DNA of 64,000 bases from Candidatus Amarolinea dominans (GTDB lineage: Bacteria; Chloroflexota; Anaerolineae; SSC4; Amarolineaceae), in the NCBI GenBank assembly GCA_016719785.1, contig JADJYJ010000004.1:1-64000 (forward strand), read 5' to 3'. Of the stretch, positions 52,486 to 61,176 are shown piece after piece; within the stretch, counting starts at the first letter, position 1; every line of letters begins with the position of its first letter. Under the pieces are notes generated by a model. It had not been told where the DNA came from and made no database searches. It saw only the letters and a list, made by a program, of their open reading frames with translations. The translations under genes and the position numbers were made by a program.

Positions 52486-52637
52486 TCAGTGGCGGTTGCG
52501 AGCGGCTTCTTCCAGGAGAGGCCTGATGACGGCCATCCAGCGTTCATATCCCCGCGCGTTGGGATGCAGCCGTCAATCCGGTAGAGGTATGGCAGGCTCC
52601 CACGCGTTAGGGTCGCCGGCCTGCGAGCGCAGGACAC
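52486..52637 (-). pseudogene. SGNH/GDSL hydrolase C-terminal remnant
   Basis: If one C is restored near 52580, the minus strand reads SLPYLYRIDGLHPNARGYER and then WMAVIRPLLEEAARNRH ending at a stop. The DGLHPN block is the catalytic Asp-x-x-His of SGNH hydrolases. The remaining N-terminal part is not found, so it is a relic. Confidence 0.4.
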
Positions 52638-52687
52638 CGGCGATAAGGTTGAACGTATCGCTGATCTGTTCCCAGAGTTTCATCGTG

Positions 52688-53089
52688 TCACCGTTGATGA
52701 CCAAACATGCGCACAAACAATCGGCGTATGGCGCCCATTCGCCGATCGTTGCCTAACGGATAAGCCTTCAGGCCAGCTTTCATGGCCCCGACGACTGTTC
52801 CGTCCGCATGTTCAGAGCCTGGGAAGAACCAATCATGAGAGTCATATTGCTCGTTACTATATTTGTAGATCGCAAAAGTCCAATCATTCATGCCGCCTTG
52901 ATACGTCAGGCGAGCGATCGGCCCCACAGCGCCATAGTTGCGGCGATCCAAATAGAGGAAACTCCCTCGATACCGGGGAACGTAAGAGCACTCAGAGTTC
53001 TTGATCACTACCTGGTTGAAGTCAGTCACAATCCGGGCGACTTGCTCCCGAACAGATTCTGGAATAGGCAGGCGCTTGGAGCCACTCAT
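52688..53089 (-). CDS. Hypothetical protein, 133 residues
   Basis: A compact acidic/basic protein without signal peptide. The core (GSFLYLDRRNYGAVGPIARL, then MNDWTFAIYKYSNEQYDSHDWFFPG and DGTVVGAMKAGLKAYPLG) reads as a conserved globular domain with many aromatic residues. I do not recognise the family. It is flanked by gene remnants and the propeller exoprotein gene; the 53090-53299 stretch upstream holds nothing recognisable. Confidence 0.55.
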   Translation of the reverse strand: MSGSKRLPIPESVREQVARIVTDFNQVVIKNSECSYVPRYRGSFLYLDRRNYGAVGPIARLTYQGGMNDWTFAIYKYSNEQYDSHDWFFPGSEHADGTVVGAMKAGLKAYPLGNDRRMGAIRRLFVRMFGHQR

Positions 53090-53299
53090 ATTCTAACTCA
53101 CCGTTTCTTTCACTTGCAGACTGGATATCGAGGGTGACGTAATGGACGGTCAGCGCCCCATTCTCGAGGCCGTGCGGCGAGTCAACAGGAGGCTAACCGT
53201 CAATTCAGCGCGGCCTATGATACTCCTTTTAGCGGCAAAGGGGAAAATGAGCGCTCGACCAACGCACTCAAGTGGATCGTTCGGCTACGGAAGTGCATA

Positions 53300-55552
53300 T
53301 CAGTGGTCAACTCGTCTGCGAATTACCGGCAGAAACCAACTCATGGCAGTCGGACTCCAGACCGCAACGTAGGTGGACGGTTTGCCGCCAGCCGTACCGA
53401 ATGAACCCGCCGCCCAAAGCTCGCCCGCGGTGTCTATCGCGAGATCGCTCACGTAACTTGGGTATGGAGATTCTCCCAGCCCAGTGCCCAAAGCATGCCA
53501 TGCGCCGCCATCCCAACGCGCTACCAGGTGCGCCAATACGCCTCCGGCGTAGAGAAAATTGCCAGCAGCATAGACGGACCCATCAATGCCTGCTGCCAGG
53601 GCATTCACAAAGCCATACACGCCAGTACCCAGAGGGTACCACGACGTGCCATCCCAGGAGGCAATACGATTGACCACCATTCCGCCTGCGATGGTGAAAT
53701 AACCTCCGGCATAGAGCAGGCCGTCTTGACCCATGGACAGAGCCAAGACACTGCCATCTGTACCGGCACCCAAGGGATGCCACGAGATACCATCCCAGCG
53801 AGCCACATGCCCGGCCGCTGTCCCGCCGGCATTATCGAAGCTTCCACCTACATAGAGTGAGGCATCCGCGTCAAAAACCATGGAAGCCACCCCCCCATTC
53901 ATCCCACTACCGAGCGGATGCCAAGAAGCACCATCCCAGCGAGCAACGTGGTTGACTTCTACGCCACCGGCGTTGGAGAAGTTCCCCCCGGCATAGAGAT
54001 GGCCGTTCGGGCCAAACACTAGGGCGCTAACCGGGCCATCCATTCCACTGCCAAGGGAGTGCCATGAGGCACCATCCCAGCGGGCAATACGGTTGGCTGC
54101 TGTTCCGCCTGCCGTGATGAACTCGCCCCCAGCGTAAAGGAAGCCATCTGGACCTACGACCAAAGAGTAGACACCACTGTAATCTAAACCGCTCATTCCG
54201 GTGCTCAAGGGATGCCATCGGCGACCATCCCACTGAGCAACATGATTAGCTACCACGTCGCCAGCAGTCGTAAACGATCCTCCGGCATAAAGCGAACCTT
54301 CCGGACCAAGAACTAAGGACCCGACGCCAGTGCTCATTCCACTGCCATTCCCCATGGAGTGCCACGAAGCGCTATCCCAGCAAGCTATGTGGGTGGCCAC
54401 CACTCCATCTGCGGTAACGAATCTTCCCCCGGCATAAAGAGAACCGTCTGTGGCAACCACCAGCGCGCCAACCAAATTGTCTAACCCGTTGTTCAAAGAG
54501 CTCCACGAGGAGCCATCCCAACGAGCAATGTTGTTTGCGACCATACTACCTGCGGTGGCGAAATAGCCTCCGGCGTAAAGCGAGCCGTCTGGTCCGAACG
54601 CCAGGGCAAGGACGTCACCATTCATGCCGTTGCCCAGAGCATGCCACGTTGTCCCATCCCAGCGTGCGCCGTGGTTAGCCTCCAATCCGCCAGCTGAACT
54701 AAACCTTCCTCCGGCATAGAGTGAGCCATCGGGGCCAATCGCGAGGGCCTGGGTGATGTCATTCAATCCGCTGCCTAGAGACTGCCACTGAGTGCCATTC
54801 CAACGAGCGATGCGACTGGCAGCCGCATCACCTGCAGTGCTGAACCATCCTCCGGCATAAAGTGAGCCGTCCGATCCCACCACTAAGGCCTCAACGGGAG
54901 CATCCATCCCACTTCCCAGGCTATGCCAGGAAGAACCATCCCAACGAGCGATGTAATTGGCTGTCACTCCGCCAGCGCTGATAAAGAGCCCTCCAGCGAA
55001 AAGGGAGCCATCCCGTCCCACGGCCAGAGATCGAACTTCACCTGTCATGCCAATACCTAAGGGATTCCACGAGGACCCGTCCCAGCGAGCAATATGATTA
55101 GCGGCTACTTCGCCCGCGGTCGTAAACCATCCACAAGCATAGAGGTAACCGTCCGGCCCCAAAGCGAGATCGTAGACACGGGGCCAGGCGACACCCCCCA
55201 TTCCGGTGCCAAGATGATCCCAAGCATTGCCGTCCCAACGAGCGATATGGGCTGCCACCGCCTCACCAGCGGTGGTGAACTCGCCACCCGCATATACGAA
55301 TCCATCAGGCGAAACAGCCAGAGCCGAGACAGTTGCGTTCATTCCTGGCGCGTTAAAACCACGCAACCAGTGTTCACCACCTGGGACGTGAGACGACTCT
55401 GGACTTACGATCTTCGTGATTGGTTGCTCCGGCAAGCCCGCGACAAGTGCGGCAGGTCCAAGCAACGTCACGAGTAGGACCACTATTGTCCCCAGTCTAG
55501 CCACTCGGTACACCGGCAGGTCTCGGTGTTTAGGGACAAGTCTTGATCTCAT
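53300..55552 (-). CDS. Secreted 14-repeat propeller-like exoprotein
   Basis: The 750-residue protein begins with a signal peptide (GTIVVLLVTLLGPAALVAGL) and then carries fourteen consecutive repeats of about 47 residues, each with GPDGSLYAGGxFTTAGG and HIARWDGSSWHxLGSGM. Fourteen repeats would form one large or two seven-bladed propellers. Such proteins bind surfaces or ligands; the C-terminus WSPTAMSWFLPVIRR is a short surface-tail. Function is unknown. The gene is intact and lies between remnants. Confidence 0.82.
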   Translation of the reverse strand: MRSRLVPKHRDLPVYRVARLGTIVVLLVTLLGPAALVAGLPEQPITKIVSPESSHVPGGEHWLRGFNAPGMNATVSALAVSPDGFVYAGGEFTTAGEAVAAHIARWDGNAWDHLGTGMGGVAWPRVYDLALGPDGYLYACGWFTTAGEVAANHIARWDGSSWNPLGIGMTGEVRSLAVGRDGSLFAGGLFISAGGVTANYIARWDGSSWHSLGSGMDAPVEALVVGSDGSLYAGGWFSTAGDAAASRIARWNGTQWQSLGSGLNDITQALAIGPDGSLYAGGRFSSAGGLEANHGARWDGTTWHALGNGMNGDVLALAFGPDGSLYAGGYFATAGSMVANNIARWDGSSWSSLNNGLDNLVGALVVATDGSLYAGGRFVTADGVVATHIACWDSASWHSMGNGSGMSTGVGSLVLGPEGSLYAGGSFTTAGDVVANHVAQWDGRRWHPLSTGMSGLDYSGVYSLVVGPDGFLYAGGEFITAGGTAANRIARWDGASWHSLGSGMDGPVSALVFGPNGHLYAGGNFSNAGGVEVNHVARWDGASWHPLGSGMNGGVASMVFDADASLYVGGSFDNAGGTAAGHVARWDGISWHPLGAGTDGSVLALSMGQDGLLYAGGYFTIAGGMVVNRIASWDGTSWYPLGTGVYGFVNALAAGIDGSVYAAGNFLYAGGVLAHLVARWDGGAWHALGTGLGESPYPSYVSDLAIDTAGELWAAGSFGTAGGKPSTYVAVWSPTAMSWFLPVIRRRVDH

Positions 55553-55572
55553 GTTTCCTCCTGTGGCAGCTT

Positions 55573-56359
55573 TTATAGCTCAGGCGTGTAAATCTGAATC
55601 TTTTCCCGGGATGAATTGCCCTCGGCTGGCGACAGATTTTCCGGTTGGCCATCCGGTCCCATCGCACCCGGCCATGCTCCGTTGTAAACCTCGGACTCGT
55701 AAAAAGAATAGTTGTTCATTTGCGACGCGCGCGCGCATTAAGATCCCCACGCATTGCGCATTATGGGAGCCTATCTGATAACCATAGTCACCTGGCGCGC
55801 TAATGGAATACCAGTAACCAGTGAAATTGCTACAGTCGCTGGACCATCCAACAAAATGTCGAGTAGCGTAGGCAGCTTCCCAACGAATGATAACGCGGTC
55901 ATAGCTGCTACCACCGATGTTTACCCACCACCATTCATCGCCGAGCGTGCTGCTGATTTGCGAAGATCAACGCGTTCCGGCATTTCCACCGTTTCCAGCA
56001 CTTGCAGGATAAGAACTGCTTTCCTGTGACGTTGCCCAAGATGGTCTGTTTCGGGCCAGGTTATTGTTGTTACCGGCACTGACAGACTCGATGCTGTCAA
56101 CGCAAAAGCCCCAGGCGGTCGCTGAACCGTCCGAGGTCAGTTGCACCTTGACCGTGCGCCCCGGCACCGTCGCCGACCACGTGTCAGAGCGATTGCCGTC
56201 GAAGCGATTGATCTGGTTGCCGTTAGCATCACGCACGTAGACGTAATCATATCCTGATTCGGTCTCGATGCGACTGAAGTGAATGCGCGTCGCCGTGGCG
56301 CTGCTGTTGGGATTCGTCAGCGTCCAGGTGTTATGGACTGTTATACACTTCTCGGTCAC
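55573..56359 (-). pseudogene. CUB-like and F5/8C-domain protein remnant
   Basis: The minus strand encodes WTLTNPNSSATATRIHFSRI, typical of a CUB-like domain, then NLARNRPSWATSQESSSYPA, a discoidin (F5/8C) opening. A TGA replaces the expected Trp codon after GNAGTR near 55972, and the continuation SSQISSTLGDEWWWVNIGG and FVGWSSDC stays in frame. A further shift near 55730 leads to NYSFYESEVYNGAWPGAMG and a stop at 55573. The 5' part and any catalytic domain are gone, so it is a relic of a larger secreted protein, likely a protease. Confidence 0.7.
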
Positions 56360-56387
56360 TCAATTCATGTCAGGTTACGTAAGTGCT

Positions 56388-56840
56388 CTATTTTGATTCG
56401 TTGAGGTTGAAAACACCTCCAACGATTGCGCCTATGTAGCCTACGACTACGCCCCACAAGCCAAACTGGGACTCAAACGTATATCCTTGTTGATGGGCTT
56501 GTTCTTGCCTAGAATATTGTGCCAGTAGCACAATCAAAGGTAAAACCCCAAGTCCAATGAGGCCATATCCATCTAGCCCCGTTAGCATTCCGCGCTTATA
56601 TGCAAGATATGCCAGTGCAATGACGGCAATACCGGCAATTAGTACCAAAAAAAGTATAGGTTTCCCTTCAATTGGCTGGCCTCCGATAGAAGTTCCAGCG
56701 GATAACTCCCATCCGCTCAACGCCTGTTGCCCGCCGCAAGATACAAGAATCCAGGGCAGAAAGAAGCACAAGATAGCCAGAGATGCTCCTAATGAGCCTA
56801 ATTTGTGGCCTTTGGAAGTCTTTTCGACGATGTCGTTCAT
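56388..56840 (-). CDS. Small multi-span membrane protein
   Basis: 150 residues with four hydrophobic segments (LASLAILCFFLPWILVSC-like, ILFLVLIAGIAVIALAYLAY, YGLIGLGVLPLIVLLA, VVVGYIGAIVGGVFNL). A cysteine-containing loop (SCGGQQ) follows the first segment. The gene starts after an AAGGAG site. Family not recognised. Confidence 0.65.
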   Translation of the reverse strand: MNDIVEKTSKGHKLGSLGASLAILCFFLPWILVSCGGQQALSGWELSAGTSIGGQPIEGKPILFLVLIAGIAVIALAYLAYKRGMLTGLDGYGLIGLGVLPLIVLLAQYSRQEQAHQQGYTFESQFGLWGVVVGYIGAIVGGVFNLNESK

Positions 56841-57091
56841 GTCTCATTCTCCTTGTTTTTAGCGATTGTGTGGACTATCAAGAATTAGATGCGTTTTATG
56901 GTGGCTGTTCGCTCGGCCTTCGGAATGACTTCCGGGTCCGGCGTGTTGACTGCATCGGCCCCACGCTGGTCGTCATGACTGGCTTGAACAGTCTTTTCGT
57001 CTGACATGTACAATTCTCCCTATCTGAATCGTACACTAATTTCGACCGCTCAACTGTCTCAGCCTTCATTGGCACAGTGGGTAGGCACAAC

Positions 57092-58369
57092 TCACCAATG
57101 CGGTCTGAAGAGCATCAGGGGGGGTGCAGTGTTGAAGGCCGTCTGTATCTGATCACCTTGCAGAGTCAGACTATCTCTTGTTAGATCGACAATGGTAAAG
57201 ACCATGTCCATGACAGGAGGCTGTGGTGGTGGGTAAGTGCCTGAGATCTCATCGATGGTAATATACAATCTGTTGTCCTCCACGCGATATGTTGCAGGGT
57301 ACAGATACATACCTGACGCACCGGCCCCCAATCCCCAGCCACTTACCCCGGCTGTTCCATCCGCGCTCAAGTGAATGCCGCCATTGCCACCTCCCCCGAC
57401 CATCCAGTCACCCTGCACAGTGGTAGGGCTTGGCGTTAACCGTTCGAGGGGCGGCGTTGTCACATCGGTCGCGATTGGTGCATCGATAGCTGGAGCTCGC
57501 AGATACTTGAGTAGCACGTTGTCGGTCGTGCCCAGGACAAGTTTGGCGTTCGTCAATAGGACAACCCGGCAGTTTGCTTGTATGTTGGCAAAGGGGTCAC
57601 CATCCGATCCGTGGGGTGTCTTGTCTGCTGAGACGCTAAGGTCAGGTGGTCCTGGTGGTCCTGCATCGAATTGGCCCTGCCATGTGGACTCAAACCGGTC
57701 TTGCATGGAAAGGGTCTCATCCGCGCCGAAGGTGATTTCCGTGGGCGAGTAGGAATCGACGCTACCCGCGATGCCTTCCTGATGATCGGTAACCAGGCAT
57801 CGCTCCGCTGGTGGCTTGTTCTCACCGCCCATAATTGCTCCCAGCAAATCAAAGACATCGGAGAGTGCACCGCGAATGGTTATCGAGTCATCTTGGTTGC
57901 CAAGAGAATCGTGAGATATGGTCCAAGTCCCGGCGAGATTGGCAGGTGTTGGATCAAGATCCTTGTAGGGCTTCAGAGTCAGAGTTATTATCCCGTCACT
58001 CAGGGATAGTACGTTGTCCGCGAGGGAGTATTCAACGACATCCAGACGCCCCGTAGAATCTTCGATCTTCAGGTGAGTTGGGTCAGGGAAGGAATACTGC
58101 ATAGTCCCAGAGTCGGACTCACTGCCGGTTATCTTGAGCTGGCCTTTGCTGAGAAACTCGATCTCGTCGCCAACTGTGGAAGGCAGAGACTGGGCCAATC
58201 TCTTGGACACGTCTCCGGCCTGCGCGACTACTTCCCACCTTCCATTCGGCTGGCGCATACTCGTATTTCCGCAGCCTGAGACAATTCCGCCCACGAGGGC
58301 CAAAATCATCAGGGTGACGACCATCCCGAGACTGCGCTGGTTTAGCGATGAGCGTGAAGATGCTATCAT
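57092..58369 (-). CDS. Lipoprotein of unknown function
   Basis: The ATG at 58369 is preferred because AAAGGAC is about seven bases upstream; an ATG at 58375 is too close. The signal peptide ends in a lipobox (LVGGIVSGC), so the 425-residue protein is lipid-anchored. The body is beta-rich with repeats such as DNVLSLSDGIITLTL and ENRLYITIDEISGTY, and looks like two lipocalin-like or DUF-type modules. Family not recognised. It belongs to the minus-strand cluster of surface proteins. Confidence 0.7.
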   Translation of the reverse strand: MIASSRSSLNQRSLGMVVTLMILALVGGIVSGCGNTSMRQPNGRWEVVAQAGDVSKRLAQSLPSTVGDEIEFLSKGQLKITGSESDSGTMQYSFPDPTHLKIEDSTGRLDVVEYSLADNVLSLSDGIITLTLKPYKDLDPTPANLAGTWTISHDSLGNQDDSITIRGALSDVFDLLGAIMGGENKPPAERCLVTDHQEGIAGSVDSYSPTEITFGADETLSMQDRFESTWQGQFDAGPPGPPDLSVSADKTPHGSDGDPFANIQANCRVVLLTNAKLVLGTTDNVLLKYLRAPAIDAPIATDVTTPPLERLTPSPTTVQGDWMVGGGGNGGIHLSADGTAGVSGWGLGAGASGMYLYPATYRVEDNRLYITIDEISGTYPPPQPPVMDMVFTIVDLTRDSLTLQGDQIQTAFNTAPPLMLFRPHW

Positions 58370-58575
58370 GAACATGTCCTTTCTACCGTTGATCGTGGGT
58401 ATGATTAATTCTCGGGGCTGCGCACGTCCCACTTGCGTTGAACGCCTGCGTAGCAGGGGCAACAGCTATGCCGCGAGCTGGACCAATGCCAGCAAGGTTC
58501 CCAGGGCAGGACTGTGAGCAGCACCGTGACGGCGCCGGCAACTTATCGGGGGATCATATTCGCAAGTTGGCCAAG

Positions 58576-58887
58576 CTAGACCTGGTCTTTCGGGCGCATC
58601 AACAGCCAAATGACCAGGCCAATCGGGCCAAAAATGAGGACCAATGCTATTGGCATACACCCTGACTGTCCTCGCTGGGCTGCATCCTTGCGAATCCAGA
58701 GAATCATCCAGACGTAGACAGCCACAATGGGTATCACAATCAGGCAGATGGCCCCCAAACTGAGTCCCACGCCCAACGTATCACCTCCCTGGGCAAACGC
58801 TGGTGAAGCCAGTGCAAGCAGTAAGATGATAACTGCCACGACGATTGGTCCGATCTTGAACCATTGCGAACCAGACTTGCGTTTCAT
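58576..58887 (-). CDS. Small membrane protein, PLDc-N-like
   Basis: 103 residues starting after AGGAGAG. A signal-like segment (IGPIVVAVIILLLALASPAFA) is followed by two hydrophobic helices (LGAICLIVIPIVAVYVWMIL and PIALVLIFGPIGLVIWLLM) with WIRKDAAQRGQ between them. The C-terminal pattern is close to the PLDc_N-type membrane helix pair. Function unknown. Confidence 0.7.
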   Translation of the reverse strand: MKRKSGSQWFKIGPIVVAVIILLLALASPAFAQGGDTLGVGLSLGAICLIVIPIVAVYVWMILWIRKDAAQRGQSGCMPIALVLIFGPIGLVIWLLMRPKDQV

Positions 58888-58989
58888 TGTTACTCTCCTT
58901 GTGAGTGTTGGTGAAAAGGGTTCCGAGACGGGTAGCTAAAAGAGATGGTGCTCTGCCAGACACATTCTTGGTGTCGACTCGCCACCGGT

Positions 58990-59724
58990 TCATGCCGCAC
59001 GCTTACGTAATAGTGACAGCATCCATATCACTGGCGGAATCAACGCGATCAAAATCGCCAGGTCGGGCGCGTTGGTGCCTACGAGACCCTGCCAGACCTC
59101 CTGCCAGGCTGCTCGTGTTTGATCCAAGACCCACCAGATGATGAGGCTTTCAATGATCGCCAACATGAGCCCGACCAACGATGCAGAAACTCGCCGCCAG
59201 ACCACAATAATGATAACCAGCAGGATGATGGCAACGAACCACTTGATTACTTCTGCTTGTGCATTCCACCATGAGCGCATCCTCTGCAGCATGTCTCCAA
59301 CATCGCCGGTTGGAGTAGGAGAAGGACTGGGCGCGGGTAGGGGAGGCGATGGAGGATCGATCGGCGCGACAGTGGCGGGTGGCGGGTTGGTGCAGTCAGT
59401 GTCGTTCCAATCGGCCATAACCCAGCCTGTACCACCGCTCACATCGCCGGCTGCCCTTCGGCTTGTATCGTACCACGTCTTGTCGTTGGCTTGGCGTGGC
59501 CCGTCCATGACCATCACGATCCAGTCATTTTCTGGGACGCGAGTATGTGCGCGATAGTTGAGGCCGGGGCCTTCGCGAATGCAGGTGCCAGCCCGCAGCC
59601 CGATGAGCTTGCCGCGCTCCCAACCATCGGATTGAGCCTGTGTCATACTCACGGCAACAAGCCAGACTGCGATGCAGATTGCTGGTACGGCAACAAGAGT
59701 CTCAATTTGACGTTTTTTGTACAT
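58990..59724 (-). CDS. SH3-domain membrane protein
   Basis: The 244-residue protein has an N-terminal signal-like segment, then a bacterial SH3 domain (LIGLRAGTCIREGPGLNYRA, WVMADW), which is often cell-wall-directed. A proline-rich linker and three hydrophobic C-terminal helices (VIKWFVAIILLVIIIVVW, VGLMLAIIESLIIWWVL, LAILIALIPPVIWML) follow. It is predicted to be anchored in the membrane with SH3 outside. Confidence 0.75.
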   Translation of the reverse strand: MYKKRQIETLVAVPAICIAVWLVAVSMTQAQSDGWERGKLIGLRAGTCIREGPGLNYRAHTRVPENDWIVMVMDGPRQANDKTWYDTSRRAAGDVSGGTGWVMADWNDTDCTNPPPATVAPIDPPSPPLPAPSPSPTPTGDVGDMLQRMRSWWNAQAEVIKWFVAIILLVIIIVVWRRVSASLVGLMLAIIESLIIWWVLDQTRAAWQEVWQGLVGTNAPDLAILIALIPPVIWMLSLLRKRAA

Positions 59725-59765
59725 TCGACATCGACCTATCGAGTGCGGCGTGACAACTACGACGA

Positions 59766-60032
59766 TCAGCAGAAGTCAATTCCTCGCGCTACTCGCCGAT
59801 CCACCCGCGTCGCAGCGACGGGCGATTCTGGTTCCGTAGTGCGAAAGCCTGCCATGTGCTTCTGGTATACATAGTCCAGGTTCTCTGCCCCGTGATGGAT
59901 AGCGGCGCCGTGGATCGGTATTTCGTCATTACTGTTGTGCGGACCGGTTACCAGTGCGTCGAAGGCGATCTGTTTGCCGGACACCGAGACCTTGTCGCCT
60001 GGGCGGAGTAACCTGAATTCAGAATCGTTCAT
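59766..60032 (-). CDS. Small protein, function unknown
   Basis: 88 residues, no signal peptide. The first half (FRLLRPGDKVSVSGKQIAFD) looks like a small beta-barrel; the rest is polar and Arg-rich. It ends six bases from the next gene, so it is co-transcribed with it. Confidence 0.5.
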   Translation of the reverse strand: MNDSEFRLLRPGDKVSVSGKQIAFDALVTGPHNSNDEIPIHGAAIHHGAENLDYVYQKHMAGFRTTEPESPVAATRVDRRVARGIDFC

Positions 60033-60038
60033 GGGGTG

Positions 60039-60314
60039 TCACCGTTTCTCCTTCTTCCACTGGTCGAAGACCTCGTCGGCAATCTGCTTGGTCTCCGCTG
60101 AGATCTGCCCGCCGAGGTTTCCTGCTCGACGCTGGGCATCATCGCGCAGGTCCATCACCTCCCAGGACGCTACTTCTGCCTGGTGACGTTGCTCAGGGAA
60201 CAATGCTCCTAACACGGGACTATACTTTGCTTTCGCCGCCTGCAAGGCGCGATCTGCGATCTCAGATTCCTGTCGTGCTCGCAAATAATCTGCCGCCTTC
60301 TGCAATTCATCCAT
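60039..60314 (-). CDS. Small helical protein, function unknown
   Basis: 91 residues starting after AGGAGAG; the start at 60314 is chosen over upstream ATGs in a noncoding-looking leader. Ala/Gln/Arg-rich, almost certainly helical (LRARQESEIADRALQAAKAK, SAETKQIADEVFDQWKK). No recognised family. Confidence 0.55.
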   Translation of the reverse strand: MDELQKAADYLRARQESEIADRALQAAKAKYSPVLGALFPEQRHQAEVASWEVMDLRDDAQRRAGNLGGQISAETKQIADEVFDQWKKEKR

Positions 60315-60336
60315 GGTGACTAACTCTCCTCTTGAA

Positions 60337-60546
60337 TCAGGGTTTGACCCCAGTGCCACGGCAGGATGGGCATTTCGATCCTGCATCATAACCCCACCCA
60401 TCGCAATTTGTGCAGCGGGTAGTTCCTCCATGACCATCCGGCATAACGGAATTTGTGCCGCGAGGTCGATTGTTGTGGCACACAGGGCACTCACCATAAC
60501 CTGTACCGCCACAGCGAGGACACGATTCTCCACTAAGACTTGGCAT
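60337..60546 (-). CDS. DnaJ-type zinc-ribbon small protein
   Basis: A 69-residue protein with an AAAGGAG ribosome site. It has CPRCGGTGYGECPVCHN, CTNCDGWGY and CPSCRGTG, a series of CxxC motifs as in the DnaJ cysteine-rich repeat. No other domain fits. The 60547-60852 gap upstream contains nothing recognisable. Confidence 0.75.
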   Translation of the reverse strand: MPSLSGESCPRCGGTGYGECPVCHNNRPRGTNSVMPDGHGGTTRCTNCDGWGYDAGSKCPSCRGTGVKP

Positions 60547-60852
60547 TTGAGTTGCTCCTTTATGAGCAAACAGGAATCCAGTAATTCCATAACAACCTAT
60601 GGCGTTCATCGGTGGTCACCATAGCCTGGCCGTCCTTTCTGCTGAATCAACATGCATGCTGTTCCTCCAATCTATCGAACGCATTTGCCTGCCGTAGCAC
60701 TTCCCAACCGTTCTTCACCTCGGTTGAGTTCTCGTGCTGATTTCCTGGCACGCTTTGACAATCAATCAGCTGACCTCTTCGTCAATTAGATTGCGCCCCA
60801 GGACAATGGAATGTGGACCGCACCCGAACTCGAGAATATTCACTCGCGCAGG

Positions 60853-61044
60853 TTACCTGTACACCCTCCCCACGGTCCGATAGCGCGTCGAGCCGCAGTT
60901 CGGGCACTCACGCCCGCCGTTGCTGCCGGGGCAGCGGTGGCAAAATTCCCTGCGACAGCCGTCACACTGGTAGACCTCCATGTGCGAAGCGAGCCAGGCG
61001 GTGGGCTTGCTTCCGCAATTCGGGCAACTATGATAGTCAGCCAT
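60853..61044 (-). CDS. Small zinc-ribbon protein
   Basis: A 63-residue protein with GGAGGTT ribosome site. Three Cys pairs (CPNCGSKPT, YQCDGCRREFCHRC, CPNCGSTRY) predict two zinc ribbons. Function unknown; the Cys pairs suggest nucleic-acid or protein contact. Confidence 0.75.
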   Translation of the reverse strand: MADYHSCPNCGSKPTAWLASHMEVYQCDGCRREFCHRCPGSNGGRECPNCGSTRYRTVGRVYR

Positions 61045-61176
61045 GAGTAACCTCCATCTGGATATTGGTGGCGCCATGGCGAGGTGCGTTGTGAGCGTCC
61101 GCGACCTGCGCCATCGCGTTAGCATTATACACCCAATACTCTCTCACAGGTCTTCCAACCTTCTGTCAAAACCCTG

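Noticed and set aside
53090..53299. Plus-strand frames around 53142-53372
   Set aside because: Short, overlapping the propeller gene's end, and without recognisable domains.
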